Assembly: GCF_040448675.1 (NCBI RefSeq)
Contig: NZ_CP159289.1
Span: 6,679,001-6,743,000 of the forward strand
Source of the DNA: Dyadobacter sp. 676
Lineage (GTDB): Bacteria; Bacteroidota; Bacteroidia; Cytophagales; Spirosomataceae
Length of the DNA: 64,000 nt
Reading direction: 5' to 3'
How positions within the stretch are numbered: the first letter of the stretch is position 1; every line of letters begins with the position of its first letter. Of this stretch, positions 18,276 through 27,186 are shown in pieces. The notes under the pieces are model-generated. The model was not told where the DNA came from and did not search any database. It saw nothing but the letters and a program-made list of their open reading frames with translations. A program made the position numbers and the translations under genes.

Positions 18276-18545
18276 TCCGGCCGTCGCATCCCGATTTTTC
18301 CATTGCCCGTACGCCGCCCGCATACAATGTCCGCACGGACGATACCCGTGTGCGAGAGCATCGCGCTCGTCGGCGAAGAACACACGGTTGCTGCGTTTCA
18401 TCCGTTTACCTGAGCCGCAGGATAGCAGGCCGTAGGTTCTAAGATGGCAATTGCCCGCCATCCGGATTTCGCCACCGGAGATCATTCGTTTTAGTTTCCG
18501 GCTTGTCGCAAAACTTTCAGGGCCAAGGTCGCTATGTTTAATCAT
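18267..18545 (-). CDS. Small Ada metal-binding-domain protein
   Basis: The 92-residue protein is a stand-alone version of the N-terminal zinc domain of Ada. It has GNCHLRTYGLLSCGSGKRM, then NRVFFADERDALAHGYRPCGHCM. The four cysteines in these two segments (GNC, LSC, RPCGHC) are candidate zinc ligands, although their first pair is spaced differently from E. coli Ada (C38/C42). In Ada this domain repairs methylphosphotriesters and acts as the alkylation sensor. No DNA-binding or O6-methylguanine domain is attached. It lies 21 bases downstream of the 2OG-oxygenase gene on the same strand, which suggests an operon. Confidence 0.8.
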   Translation of the reverse strand: MIKHSDLGPESFATSRKLKRMISGGEIRMAGNCHLRTYGLLSCGSGKRMKRSNRVFFADERDALAHGYRPCGHCMRAAYGQWKNRDATAGSR

Positions 18546-18566
18546 CGATTATCGTGCGGTTTTTTG

Positions 18567-19268
18567 TTAGCTCAGCGCATCATGGAAAATAATGCCCAGC
18601 GTATATCGTCGGCCATGATGCACTTCGCTCACACCGTGTTTCATATTGACGCGGTAATAGCCTTTGGTGCCCTTTACCGGTCGGAAATTGGTGGTAAAAA
18701 GCAATGCGTCGCCTTTTCGGGGTTTTAAAACAATGGCTTTCGATTGCGCGCGGGGAATTTGCTCGGTTATAACGAACTCCCCGCCGGTGTAGTCCCGGTC
18801 GGGCTCGTTCAGGAAAAGAACCATTTGAATCGGAAAGAATAGTTCGCCGTAGAGGTCCTGGTGCAGTGTGTTATGGCCACCCTGGCCATATTTGAGGATC
18901 AATACGGTTGGTTTCGTTTGCCCGGCCGCATGGCAAAGATCCTGGAAGTCCTGAAAACGTGCCGGGTAGCTTTGTTTCTGATTCAGAACATGCATCCATT
19001 GGTTCGCAACCGGGACTAGCCTGGGATATACATTTTCGCGGATCTGCCGGATAATTGAAGGTAATGGATAAGAGAAGTATTTGTACTCTCCCGAGCCAAA
19101 ACGGTAGCGCTCCATTACGATCGTCTTGCGGTAATGCACCGGATTTTCGTACTGCTCGATCAGGTCGTCGCATTCCTGTGCATTCAGGAGCTGACGGAGT
19201 TGCGCATAGCCACGTTGGTGGAGGTTTTCGCGAACCGAGGTCCAGTCGAGGTTTTCGATGTCGATCAT
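18567..19268 (-). CDS. 2OG-Fe(II) oxygenase
   Basis: The 233-residue protein has the double-stranded beta-helix signature of iron/2-oxoglutarate oxygenases. HQD in GGHNTLHQDLYGELFFP gives the first histidine and aspartate. The later KHGVSEVHHGRRYTLGIIFHDA supplies the distal histidine and the arginine that binds 2-oxoglutarate. The middle contains FLNEPDRDYTGGEFVI, typical of this family. These enzymes hydroxylate proteins or demethylate nucleic acids. Pairing with an Ada-domain gene and facing an AlkA-like gene suggests an AlkB-like role in alkylation damage, but the fold is not specifically AlkB and the substrate is open. Confidence 0.83.
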   Translation of the reverse strand: MIDIENLDWTSVRENLHQRGYAQLRQLLNAQECDDLIEQYENPVHYRKTIVMERYRFGSGEYKYFSYPLPSIIRQIRENVYPRLVPVANQWMHVLNQKQSYPARFQDFQDLCHAAGQTKPTVLILKYGQGGHNTLHQDLYGELFFPIQMVLFLNEPDRDYTGGEFVITEQIPRAQSKAIVLKPRKGDALLFTTNFRPVKGTKGYYRVNMKHGVSEVHHGRRYTLGIIFHDALS

Positions 19269-19338
19269 GGCGGATATTGAATTATTTCAACCCAAAATTA
19301 TCCCGCCGGGAGGGAGGAGGAAACCTGTTTCTTGCTTT

Positions 19339-19478
19339 AATGAGTGAATGACTCGCCGTGGAGCTGGAATGGGTGAATCATTAAATCATTGAATTAATGT
19401 GTTGAATAATTTAATATAACCCTATTCACTCATTCAAAATTCACTCATTCGCGTTCCACGGCGGCTCATTCACTCATT
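19339..19478. repeat. Long imperfect inverted repeat with CATTCACT-type octamers
   Basis: Arm 19339-19378 is the reverse complement of arm 19439-19478 at 34 of 40 positions, and the region between them is AT-rich. The arms begin AATGAGTGAATGA and share the words CATTCACT and CACTCATTC with the hairpin at 14945. It lies downstream of the ABC transporter gene and upstream of the 2OG-oxygenase gene, both on the minus strand. It could terminate the first or form a processing hairpin ahead of the second. Confidence 0.75.
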
Positions 19479-19483
19479 CAACA

Positions 19484-21262
19484 TCACACAGACAAAACCT
19501 GCTCGTCCTTTCGTTCACCGATTTGCTGGCGCCACATTGCGTAGTACAAGCCTTTTTCTTCGAGCAACGCGTGGTGGCTGCCGGTTTCGACGATCTGGCC
19601 TTTTTCGAGGACATAAATGCGGTCGGCGTACATGATTGTCGATAAGCGGTGGGCAATCATGACGGTGATGTGCTGGCGCTGGTCGGTAATGTTGCGGATC
19701 GTGTTTGAAATCTCTTCTTCGGTGAGGGAGTCCAATGCGGACGTTGCCTCGTCGAAAATGATCAGGTGCGGGTTACGCAGGAGCGCGCGGGCGATCGAAA
19801 GCCGTTGGCGTTCGCCGCCTGATAATTTCAATCCACCTTCCCCGATTACCGTGTCGATGCCATTCTCGGCGCGGGCGAGCAAGTTATAGCAAGCGGCTTT
19901 CATCAATACGTCGTTGATCATTTCATCCGTAGCATCGGGGTTCACAAAAAGCAGGTTCTCCTTGATCGTACCCGAAAAAAGCTGCGTATCCTGCGTCACG
20001 AAGCCTATTTTATGCCGGATTTCGTCGAAGTCGATCTCTTTGCCGTTTACACCATTATAAAAAACGGTGCCCTCGATGGGCTGGTAAAGCCCTACAAGCA
20101 ACTTCACCAGGGTGGTTTTGCCGGAGCCCGACGGTCCGACGAATGCGATCGTTTCGCCGCGCTTTACATTAAATGAAATGTCTTCCAAAGCCGGTCGCTT
20201 TGCCGACTGGTGCTGGAATTTCACTCGATCGAACCGCAATTCCCGGATATCGGCGATTACCTCCGGATTGGCCGGTTTGTGTTCGACGGGCCGCGCCAGC
20301 AATGCCTGCAGGTTGTTTAGCGAAGCTTCCGCTTCCCGGTAGGAGAGGATCACATTACCCAATTCCTGTAAAGGCCCGAAAATGAAGAAGGAATAGAACT
20401 GCATCATCATCATTTGCCCTACGGTAATTTTGTCGCGGAACACGAAAAACAGCAATGCAAACATTACGCATTGTTGTAGAAAATTCACGAACGTGCCCTG
20501 GATGAAACTTACCGAACGGATGCTCTTCACTTTTTTCAGTTCCAGTTTCAGGATTTTGTACGTGGTCGTGTTCAGCCGTCCGATTTCCTGTTGGGTCAAC
20601 CCGAGGCTTTTTACCAGCTCGATATTGCGCAGCGATTCGGTGGTGGAGCCGGCCAGCGCAGTGGTTTCCCTGACGATATTCTTCTGGATGGTTTTGATTT
20701 TTCTACTCAGAATACTGGTCAGAAATGCCAGAATCACCGAGCCGGCAAGGTAGATCAGCGGCAGCATCGGACTGAGCCGAAACGCCACGATGACAACGAA
20801 AATAATGCCTACCGAGGTGAAAAAGAGTACGTTGACGAAGTTGGTAATAAACTTTTCACAATCCGCCCGGACTTTTTGGAGAACCGATAGGGTTTCGCCG
20901 GAGCGCTGGTCCTCGAAATCCTGGAACGGAAGCCGCAATGCATGCCGCAGGCCATCCGTATAGAGGTTGGCGCCGAATTTCTGGATCACCACATTCACGA
21001 GGTAATCCTGGAATGCCTTTGCAATGCGCGAGACCATCGCGACGCCGATGATCATCAGGAGGCCCATCAGCACTCCTTTAAAGAATTCATTATCGAGCCC
21101 TTCGTTACGGAATTCGGCCGCTTTGTTGGCGTAAGGGTCGATGAGGTAGTTACCGAGGATATAAGGGTTGAGCAACGAAAAAACCTGGTTGATAGCGGCC
21201 ATGATCAAGGCCAGGAAAATGAGCCCCTTGTACCTGCTCAGGTATTGGAATAATAATTTCAT
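19484..21262 (-). CDS. ABC transporter, fused permease and ATPase (MsbA/exporter type)
   Basis: The 592-residue half-transporter has six membrane segments in the first 320 residues and an ATPase domain with Walker A GPSGSGKTT, Q-loop region GFVTQDTQLFSGT, signature LSGGERQRLS, Walker B LIIFDEATSALDS and the switch histidine in AHRLSTI. Members of this group work as homodimers in the inner membrane and export lipids, peptides or drugs. The substrate cannot be read from the sequence, and lipid flipping (MsbA-like) is only one possibility. The gene is followed by the 19339-19478 inverted repeat. Confidence 0.92.
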   Translation of the reverse strand: MKLLFQYLSRYKGLIFLALIMAAINQVFSLLNPYILGNYLIDPYANKAAEFRNEGLDNEFFKGVLMGLLMIIGVAMVSRIAKAFQDYLVNVVIQKFGANLYTDGLRHALRLPFQDFEDQRSGETLSVLQKVRADCEKFITNFVNVLFFTSVGIIFVVIVAFRLSPMLPLIYLAGSVILAFLTSILSRKIKTIQKNIVRETTALAGSTTESLRNIELVKSLGLTQQEIGRLNTTTYKILKLELKKVKSIRSVSFIQGTFVNFLQQCVMFALLFFVFRDKITVGQMMMMQFYSFFIFGPLQELGNVILSYREAEASLNNLQALLARPVEHKPANPEVIADIRELRFDRVKFQHQSAKRPALEDISFNVKRGETIAFVGPSGSGKTTLVKLLVGLYQPIEGTVFYNGVNGKEIDFDEIRHKIGFVTQDTQLFSGTIKENLLFVNPDATDEMINDVLMKAACYNLLARAENGIDTVIGEGGLKLSGGERQRLSIARALLRNPHLIIFDEATSALDSLTEEEISNTIRNITDQRQHITVMIAHRLSTIMYADRIYVLEKGQIVETGSHHALLEEKGLYYAMWRQQIGERKDEQVLSV

Positions 21263-21347
21263 ACAGTCGTGAGGTGATTCGGTGGTGTTTCCAATTACTG
21301 TAAACCGAAACGTGCGGATTTTAATTCTCGAATGGCTGGAAATAAAA

Positions 21348-21371
21348 AAGACATCCGGGGAGGGATGTCTT
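21348..21371 (-). terminator. Terminator of tRNA-Met
   Basis: Arms 21348-21356 and 21363-21371 form a perfect 9-bp stem (AAGACATCC with its complement) and a 6-base loop. On the minus strand it is followed by a T-rich run. It starts 8 bases after the 3' end of the tRNA, as expected for an intrinsic terminator. Confidence 0.85.
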
Positions 21372-21379
21372 CGGCAATG

Positions 21380-21453
21380 TAGCGGGGAGCAGGATCGAAC
21401 TGCCGACCTTAGGGTTATGAATCCTACGCTCTAACCATCTGAGCTACCCCGCC
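21380..21453 (-). tRNA. tRNA-Met (anticodon CAT)
   Basis: The minus strand folds into a 74-base cloverleaf. The acceptor stem is GGCGGGG with CCCCGCT (first pair G-U), the D arm is GCTC/GAGC, the anticodon loop is TTCATAA with anticodon CAT, and the T arm is GGCAG/CTGCT with loop TTCGATC. The CCA end is not encoded. The acceptor start and D arm fit an elongator methionine tRNA better than an initiator. A CAT anticodon can also belong to tRNA-Ile2, which cannot be excluded without identity-element analysis. The lowest anticodon-stem pair is A-C rather than Watson-Crick. Confidence 0.92.
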
Positions 21454-21468
21454 GTCGTAATTGTGGTG

Positions 21469-21500
21469 CAAAAGTATGTTAAAGAATGTTACGATGCAAC
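21469..21500 (-). promoter_or_regulatory. Bacteroidota-type promoter of tRNA-Met
   Basis: On the minus strand TACTTTTG (21476-21469) matches the -7 consensus TAnnTTTG exactly. GTTG (21500-21497) lies 20 bases upstream, where TTTG is expected. The tRNA starts 16 bases downstream of the -7 box. Confidence 0.6.
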
Positions 21501-21652
21501 CGGTTTGCCCATTTTTAGCGGAAATTTCACGTGTTTTTGAAACAACAAATTTAAATTTACGCGCTTTTATTGTCGATTTATGTTATATTACAACTTTTAA
21601 ATCAGCACATAAGGCAAGCGCTAACGAGGCTGCTCCTTTAATTTCAGCACAT

Positions 21653-22045
21653 ATGGAAAAATATAAATTTGTTAAAGAATTTGAATTGCGATCCTCCCCA
21701 AAAGTTCTATTTCCATATATTTCCACACCATCGGGCCTTGAACAATGGTTCGCTGAGAAGGTTACCGTGCTGCCAGATCACCGCTTCGATTTTCAATGGG
21801 ACGGCGATAGCCACATCGCCCGCCAGACCGGCCTGAGGATCAACAAAGCGGTGCGTTTCGATTTTGAAGACACCAGCGAAGATAATCTTGACAACAACCA
21901 CCTGGAACTAAAATTAGAAGTTAGCGAGTTAACCCAGACAACCTTTTTACGCGTGATCGATTATTCGCCGAACCGCGACAAGGACGAGCTGACTTCTTTA
22001 TGGGAGGGCTTTATTGATAATTTAAGAGAAATAGTAGGCAGTTGA
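21653..22045 (+). CDS. START-like (SRPBCC-fold) small protein
   Basis: The 130-residue protein from ATG 21653 begins MEKYKFVKEFELRSSPKVLF and contains ISTPSGLEQWFAEKVTV, the usual start of the START-like/AHSA1 fold found in Bacteroidota. Such proteins bind hydrophobic ligands in a helix-grip pocket, and no ligand is known here. The open frame extends upstream to 21461, but that part is AT-rich and not protein-like. The stop codon overlaps the ATG of the LptF/G-family gene by one base, so translation is probably coupled. Confidence 0.8.
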   Translation: MEKYKFVKEFELRSSPKVLFPYISTPSGLEQWFAEKVTVLPDHRFDFQWDGDSHIARQTGLRINKAVRFDFEDTSEDNLDNNHLELKLEVSELTQTTFLRVIDYSPNRDKDELTSLWEGFIDNLREIVGS

Positions 22046-23542
22046 TGAAAAAGCTGGATAAGCTTATTTTGACGTCCTTTTGGGGACCTTTCGTAATTAC
22101 AATGTCGGTCGTGGTGTTCGTCTTCCTGATGCGGATCATGATCTTTTATATAGACGACTTCGTGTCCAAGGACCTGAACGTTACGGACTATGCACAGCTA
22201 TTTTTCTTTTTCAGCCTCATTACCGTGCCGACGGCCCTGCCGCTTGCGATGCTGCTTTCTTCGTTGATGGCATTTGGTAACCTGGGGGGAGTTTTTCGAG
22301 CTAACGGCCATTAAAAGTGCCGGTATTTCGGTGGTAAGGGCCATGTTGCCGATGTTCATCGTCGCTGTCGGGATCAGTATCTTCTCCTTCTATTTCAATG
22401 ACCGCGTTTCGCCCTGGGCTAACCTGAAAGGATATAGCCTGCTGTACGACATTAAAACCACCAAGGCTACATTGAAGATCAAGGAAGGCATCTTTTACAA
22501 TGATTTGCCGGGGTATAGCATTAAGGTCGCCAGGAAACTGGATAACGGAAAAATGACCGGTATGGTGATTTACAAGCACAATAACCGGTCGTACGAACTG
22601 GGGAATACGGAAATTATCCTCGCCGACTCCGGAAGAATGTATTCCATTAATGAGAACCGTTACCTGGTGATCGAGCTTTACAACGGTACTCGCTACACGG
22701 ACGAGTATGGCTCGGGAAGTTCGCGGCCGGTTTATATTTCGTCGCCAGTCGGGTCGCAGCCTGCGTATTCCAATTTCAACCGCCAGTCGTTCAGGCATTA
22801 CCGTCTCACGGAGAGCCTTGCCTCGTTCGGCATGAAGCGTACGGACGAAGGTCAGTTTAAATACCACGAGTTTATGAAAAATATCAGCGATTTGACCAAA
22901 ACGGCCGATTCGCTTCGTACTTCCTATCAGGAAACGCAGAAAAACCTCGTGGCGGGCAGTCAGCAGTATTACTCTTATAATTACCGCGAAGGCACCGACA
23001 AGACGATCAAGTCCGGCAAGTGGATCGATTCGTTGCTGGCAAAGCCGGTTTCCGACAGTTTGAAGAAGGAAATCCTGGCGAATACCAAAGCGGCGTCGAA
23101 CAGCATGCTGAGCTATATCAAGTCGCAGCAGGAGTACCTCCAGATGAAGTTGAAGGACGCGAGCAAATATGAGCTGGAAAAGCATCATAAGTATACCCAG
23201 GCGCTTTCCTGCCTGATCATGTTCCTGATTGGCGCGCCGCTGGGGGCCATTATCAAGAAGGGGGGCTTCGGGGTGCCCGTGCTGGTTTCGATCCTTTTCT
23301 TTATCCTATTATATGTACTTACCAACCAGGGCGACAAATGGGTGAAGGAAGGGCTTGTGGCCGTGCCCGTAGGCGCGTGGATGGCGAATACAATCCTGTT
23401 CATTGCCGGCGTGTATTTCATCGACCGCGCCCGGAGCGATTCACGGTTGTTCGATAAGGACGTTTACCAGATGTTCTTCAAAAGAATTAAGTCGAAATGG
23501 GCAAGTAGATTTGGAAAAAGGGAGCTTATCACTCATAATTAA
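22045..23542 (+). CDS. LptF/LptG-family permease, interrupted by a one-base frameshift
   Basis: The first frame (from ATG 22045) reads LTSFWGPFVITMSVVVFVFL through SSLMAFGNLG and then stops. The second frame resumes as EFFELTAIKSAGISVVRAML and runs to 23542. The break lies in a run of six G at 22284-22289; with five G the reading becomes NLGEFFELTAIK, exactly the family sequence, and the protein has 498 residues. The fold is YjgP/YjgQ: membrane helices at the start, a long periplasmic insert (about 120-370), and three helices at the end. LptF and LptG form the inner-membrane part of the lipopolysaccharide export machine, usually essential, so a real knockout is unlikely. Confidence 0.85.
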
Positions 23543-23553
23543 CTGAATTTATT

Positions 23554-23584
23554 TTTACAAACCGGTTTAAAAACACTACTTTTG
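23554..23584 (+). promoter_or_regulatory. Promoter of rpsO
   Basis: TACTTTTG at 23577-23584 matches the Bacteroidota -7 box TAnnTTTG. TTTA at 23554-23557 lies 19 bases upstream, where the -33 TTTG is expected. The rpsO start codon lies about 60 bases downstream. Confidence 0.55.
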
Positions 23585-23646
23585 CAACTTTGTTTACGGC
23601 AGGGTGCCGTATTTACTTCATATCACTTTAATCTGTTGTTATAATC

Positions 23647-23922
23647 ATGTATTTAACCGCGGAAAAGAAGAGCGAGATCTTCGAATCGAAAGGTTTTAAA
23701 AAGGAAAGCGCAGACACTGGCTCTGCCGAATCTCAAATTGCTTTATTTACGTACCGTATCAACTATCTGAACGAGCACCTCAAAACGCACAAGAAAGACA
23801 ATGATACACGTCTGGGCCTCCTGAAAATGGTAGGAAAGCGCAGAAGATTGCTGGATTATCTTTATAAAAAAGACATCAATCGCTACCGTGCGATCATCGC
23901 CGAATTAGGCATACGTAAATAA
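23647..23922 (+). CDS. rpsO: 30S ribosomal protein S15
   Basis: The 91-residue protein has the S15 signature in order: [19 protein letters not shown], then [23 protein letters not shown] and [12 protein letters not shown] at the end. S15 is a primary binder of 16S rRNA in the small-subunit platform. The length is normal (88-91). As in many bacteria it is followed by pnp, with a strong hairpin between the two genes. Confidence 0.98.
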   Translation: MYLTAEKKSEIFESKGFKKESADTGSAESQIALFTYRINYLNEHLKTHKKDNDTRLGLLKMVGKRRRLLDYLYKKDINRYRAIIAELGIRK

Positions 23923-23927
23923 TTTGA

Positions 23928-23966
23928 AATCAGGGAACTTTGGCTCATTAAAGTTCCCTGATTTTT
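23928..23966 (+). terminator. Terminator between rpsO and pnp
   Basis: Arms 23928-23941 and 23950-23963 form a perfect 14-bp stem with an 8-base loop, followed by a T run. It starts 6 bases after the rpsO stop codon. A second small stem (GACGCC/GGCGTC) follows near 23990-24006, before pnp. Confidence 0.88.
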
Positions 23967-24033
23967 TGCGGAAAAAAAGGACATTACCGGGACGCCAGGA
24001 CGGCGTCTCACAGCTACAAAAATCAAATAATCT

Positions 24034-26175
24034 ATGCTCTTTAATATAGTTACCAAGACTATAACCTTACCGGACGGCAGGGAAATCACAATCGAAACAG
24101 GAAAATTAGCCAAGCAAGCCGACGGATCGGTCGTAGTCAGAATGGGTAACACCATGCTGTTGGCTACGGTAGTTGCCAGCAAAGATATCAAAGAAGGCGT
24201 CGACTTCCTGCCGCTGTCTGTTGATTACCAGGAGAAATTTGCTTCTGCCGGACGTATTCCGGGAAGTTTCCAGCGCCGTGAAGGCAAGCTTTCCGACCAT
24301 GAAGTCCTTATCAGCCGTTTAGTCGACCGCGTGCTCCGCCCATTGTTCCCCGAAGATTATCACGCAGAAACCCAGGTTAATATCCTTCTGATATCGGCCG
24401 ATGCCGACGCGTTGCCCGACGCACTGGCTGCATTGGCGGCTTCTGCCGCGCTGGCTGCTTCCGACATTCCTTTCAACGGGCCGGTTTCCGAAGTACGCGT
24501 TGCGAAGATCGATGGTCAGTACGTGATCAACCCAACCACCACCAACCTGGAACGCGCTACCCTCGATCTGATGGTGGGTGCTACCTATAATGACATTGCG
24601 ATGGTGGAGGGTGAAATGAGCGAAGTTTCGGAAGAGGAGGTGATCGAAGCGCTGAAAGTTGCACATGCCGCCATCAAAGACCAATGCCTTGCTTTGAAAG
24701 AGTTCGAAGCGGCTGTTGGGAAGACCGAAAAAAGAGAATACGTAGGCGACCCTGCCGACGAGACGCTCGAAGCACGCATTCGCGAGTTCGCCTATCCGAA
24801 GATATATGCCGTAGCGCAGCAGGGTTCTACCAATAAATCCGTGAGAAAAGACGGATTCAAGGCTGTTTGGGAAGAATTTAAAGCAACCATTCCCGAAGAA
24901 GAGGCCGCTGAGTTCAACGAAGGCCTTGCGAAACGTTATTTCAACGACCTCGTTTGGGAAGCTTCCCGCCGCCTTGTTCTGGATGAAAGGAAGCGTCTCG
25001 ACGGCCGCCGCCTGGATGAAGTGAGGCCGATCGCTTCGGAAATCGATTTCCTTCCAAACGCACACGGCTCCGCATTGTTTACGCGCGGTGAAACCCAATC
25101 GCTGACTACCGTAACGCTGGGTACCAAGCAGGACGAGCAGATCGTCGATACGCCATTGAAATACGGTTACAGCAAATTCCTTTTGCATTATAACTTCCCA
25201 GGTTTCTCGACCGGCGAAGTGAAGCCAAACCGCGGTCCCGGCCGTCGCGAGGTAGGGCACGGTAACCTCGCATTGCGCGCACTGAAAAAAGTACTCCCTC
25301 CCGAGGAGGACAATCCTTACACAATCCGTATCGTTTCCGACATTCTCGAATCCAACGGCTCGTCTTCAATGGCAACCGTGTGTGCGGGCTCGCTCGCATT
25401 GATGGACTCGGGCTTGAAGATCAAGGCACCGGTATCGGGTATCGCAATGGGACTTATTTCCGACGAAGCGACCGGTAAATACGCCGTTCTTTCCGACATC
25501 CTCGGCGACGAAGACCACCTTGGGGATATGGATTTCAAAGTAACCGGAACCCAGAATGGTATTACGGCTTGCCAAATGGATATGAAAGTTAACGGACTTT
25601 CGTTCGAAGTGCTGACCGAAGCTTTGATGCAAGCCAAAGCCGGCCGCCTCCATATCCTGGGCGAAATGAATAAAACCATCTCCGAAAGCCGTCCGGATCT
25701 GAAACCGCACACGCCGCGCGCGATCGTGATCAAGATCGACCGCGAAATGATCGGCGCGGTAATCGGGCCAGGCGGAAAAGTTGTTCAGGACATCCAGAAA
25801 GAATCCGGCGCGACGATCTCTATCGAAGAGAAAGATGGCGCTGGTTTTGTAAGTATATTCTCAGCTGATAAGTCTTCCATGGATAAAGCGGTAGCGCGGA
25901 TCAAGGGCATCATTATGGTCCCAGAAATCGGTGAAATCTATACCGGTAAAGTGAAGTCGATCATGCCGTTCGGAGCGTTCGTGGAATTCCTCCCGGGCAA
26001 AGACGGTTTGTTGCACATTTCCGAGATCAAGTGGGAGCGCCTCGAAAAAATGGACGGCGTTCTTGAAGTAGGGGAAGAGGTGCAGGTGAAGCTGGTCGAA
26101 ATCGATAAGAAAACAGGAAAATACCGCCTTTCACGTAAAGTATTGTTACCAAAGCCTGAGAACAAAAAAGAGTAA
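24034..26175 (+). CDS. pnp: Polynucleotide phosphorylase
   Basis: The 713-residue protein has two RNase PH-like halves ([22 protein letters not shown]; then [19 protein letters not shown]), the core [17 protein letters not shown], a KH domain with [16 protein letters not shown] (about residues 567-625), and an S1 RNA-binding domain (about 627-700) with [20 protein letters not shown]. PNPase degrades RNA from the 3' end using phosphate, in a trimeric ring. Length is normal. Placement behind rpsO is classical, and the hairpin pair upstream may take part in autoregulation, as known in E. coli, but this is inference. Confidence 0.97.
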   Translation: MLFNIVTKTITLPDGREITIETGKLAKQADGSVVVRMGNTMLLATVVASKDIKEGVDFLPLSVDYQEKFASAGRIPGSFQRREGKLSDHEVLISRLVDRVLRPLFPEDYHAETQVNILLISADADALPDALAALAASAALAASDIPFNGPVSEVRVAKIDGQYVINPTTTNLERATLDLMVGATYNDIAMVEGEMSEVSEEEVIEALKVAHAAIKDQCLALKEFEAAVGKTEKREYVGDPADETLEARIREFAYPKIYAVAQQGSTNKSVRKDGFKAVWEEFKATIPEEEAAEFNEGLAKRYFNDLVWEASRRLVLDERKRLDGRRLDEVRPIASEIDFLPNAHGSALFTRGETQSLTTVTLGTKQDEQIVDTPLKYGYSKFLLHYNFPGFSTGEVKPNRGPGRREVGHGNLALRALKKVLPPEEDNPYTIRIVSDILESNGSSSMATVCAGSLALMDSGLKIKAPVSGIAMGLISDEATGKYAVLSDILGDEDHLGDMDFKVTGTQNGITACQMDMKVNGLSFEVLTEALMQAKAGRLHILGEMNKTISESRPDLKPHTPRAIVIKIDREMIGAVIGPGGKVVQDIQKESGATISIEEKDGAGFVSIFSADKSSMDKAVARIKGIIMVPEIGEIYTGKVKSIMPFGAFVEFLPGKDGLLHISEIKWERLEKMDGVLEVGEEVQVKLVEIDKKTGKYRLSRKVLLPKPENKKE

Positions 26176-26240
26176 ATTGATGTTCTTGTAGGCAGGAACG
26201 GTAAAAACGTCGTTATATAACATACTTAATAAAGACATAG

Positions 26241-27104
26241 ATGAGACAGCTAAAGATCAGTAAGCAAATTACCAACCGTGAAAGTCAATCGTTAGATAAA
26301 TATTTGCAGGAGATCGGTAAGGTGGATTTGCTAACGCCGGATGAGGAGGTGACGTTAGCTCAGAAGATCAGGGACGGGGACCAGCTTGCTTTGGAACGTT
26401 TGACCAAAGCAAACCTGCGTTTCGTGGTGTCCGTTGCGAAACAATATCAGAATCAAGGCTTGTCGTTGGGTGATCTGATCAACGAGGGGAACCTCGGTTT
26501 GATCAAGGCAGCACAACGTTTTGACGAAACGAGGGGTTTCAAATTCATTTCTTACGCGGTTTGGTGGATTCGTCAGTCGATCCTGCAAGCATTGGCGGAG
26601 CAATCGCGTATCGTACGTTTACCCCTCAACCGTGTAGGTTCTCTGAATAAAATTTCGAAGACTTTCTCCGAACTGGAACAACGCTTCGAGCGTGAGCCGT
26701 CTCCCGAGGAGCTGGCGGAAGTATTGGAGATTTCTTCTTCGGAGGTGGTCGACACCATGAAAATATCCGGTCGTCACGTATCGATGGACGCTCCGTTCGT
26801 ACAAGGCGAGGAAAACAGCCTTTTGGACGTTCTCGAGAACGACCTGGAAGACAAGCCCGATTCGGGTCTGGTGAACGAATCGCTCCGCAAAGAGGTACAA
26901 CGCGCACTATGCACGCTTACGCAACGCGAGGCGGACGTAATCGCCCTGTATTTCGGCTTGAATGGCGAGCATGCGATGACTTTGGAGGAGATCGGGGAGA
27001 AGTTCAACCTCACCCGTGAGCGCGTACGTCAGATCAAGGAAAAAGCGATCCGCAGATTACGTCACGTGTCCAGAAGCAAAGCTTTGAAGACCTATTTGGG
27101 TTAA
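26241..27104 (+). CDS. rpoD: Primary RNA polymerase sigma factor (RpoD/SigA), short Bacteroidota form
   Basis: The 287-residue protein begins [31 protein letters not shown]. It contains region 1.2, region 2 ([42 protein letters not shown]), region 3 and region 4 ([45 protein letters not shown]). There is no region 1.1, which is the normal state for the primary sigma factor of this phylum. It directs RNA polymerase to promoters of the TTTG/TAnnTTTG type. A hairpin terminator follows directly. Confidence 0.95.
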   Translation: MRQLKISKQITNRESQSLDKYLQEIGKVDLLTPDEEVTLAQKIRDGDQLALERLTKANLRFVVSVAKQYQNQGLSLGDLINEGNLGLIKAAQRFDETRGFKFISYAVWWIRQSILQALAEQSRIVRLPLNRVGSLNKISKTFSELEQRFEREPSPEELAEVLEISSSEVVDTMKISGRHVSMDAPFVQGEENSLLDVLENDLEDKPDSGLVNESLRKEVQRALCTLTQREADVIALYFGLNGEHAMTLEEIGEKFNLTRERVRQIKEKAIRRLRHVSRSKALKTYLG

Positions 27105-27137
27105 TGCAACTCAGATGCAAACCTTCTAATTCATTGG

Positions 27138-27167
27138 ATAGCCTCTTTCGGGAGGCTATTTTTATTT
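27138..27167 (+). terminator. Terminator of rpoD
   Basis: ATAGCCTC at 27138-27145 pairs with GAGGCTAT at 27152-27159, followed by a T-rich tail. It lies about 35 bases after the stop codon of rpoD. Confidence 0.85.
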
Positions 27168-27186
27168 CAGAACACGGAAGTTTTTC

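Noticed and set aside
19339..19478. Insertion sequence
   Set aside because: There is no transposase frame and no clear target duplication; only inverted repeats are visible.
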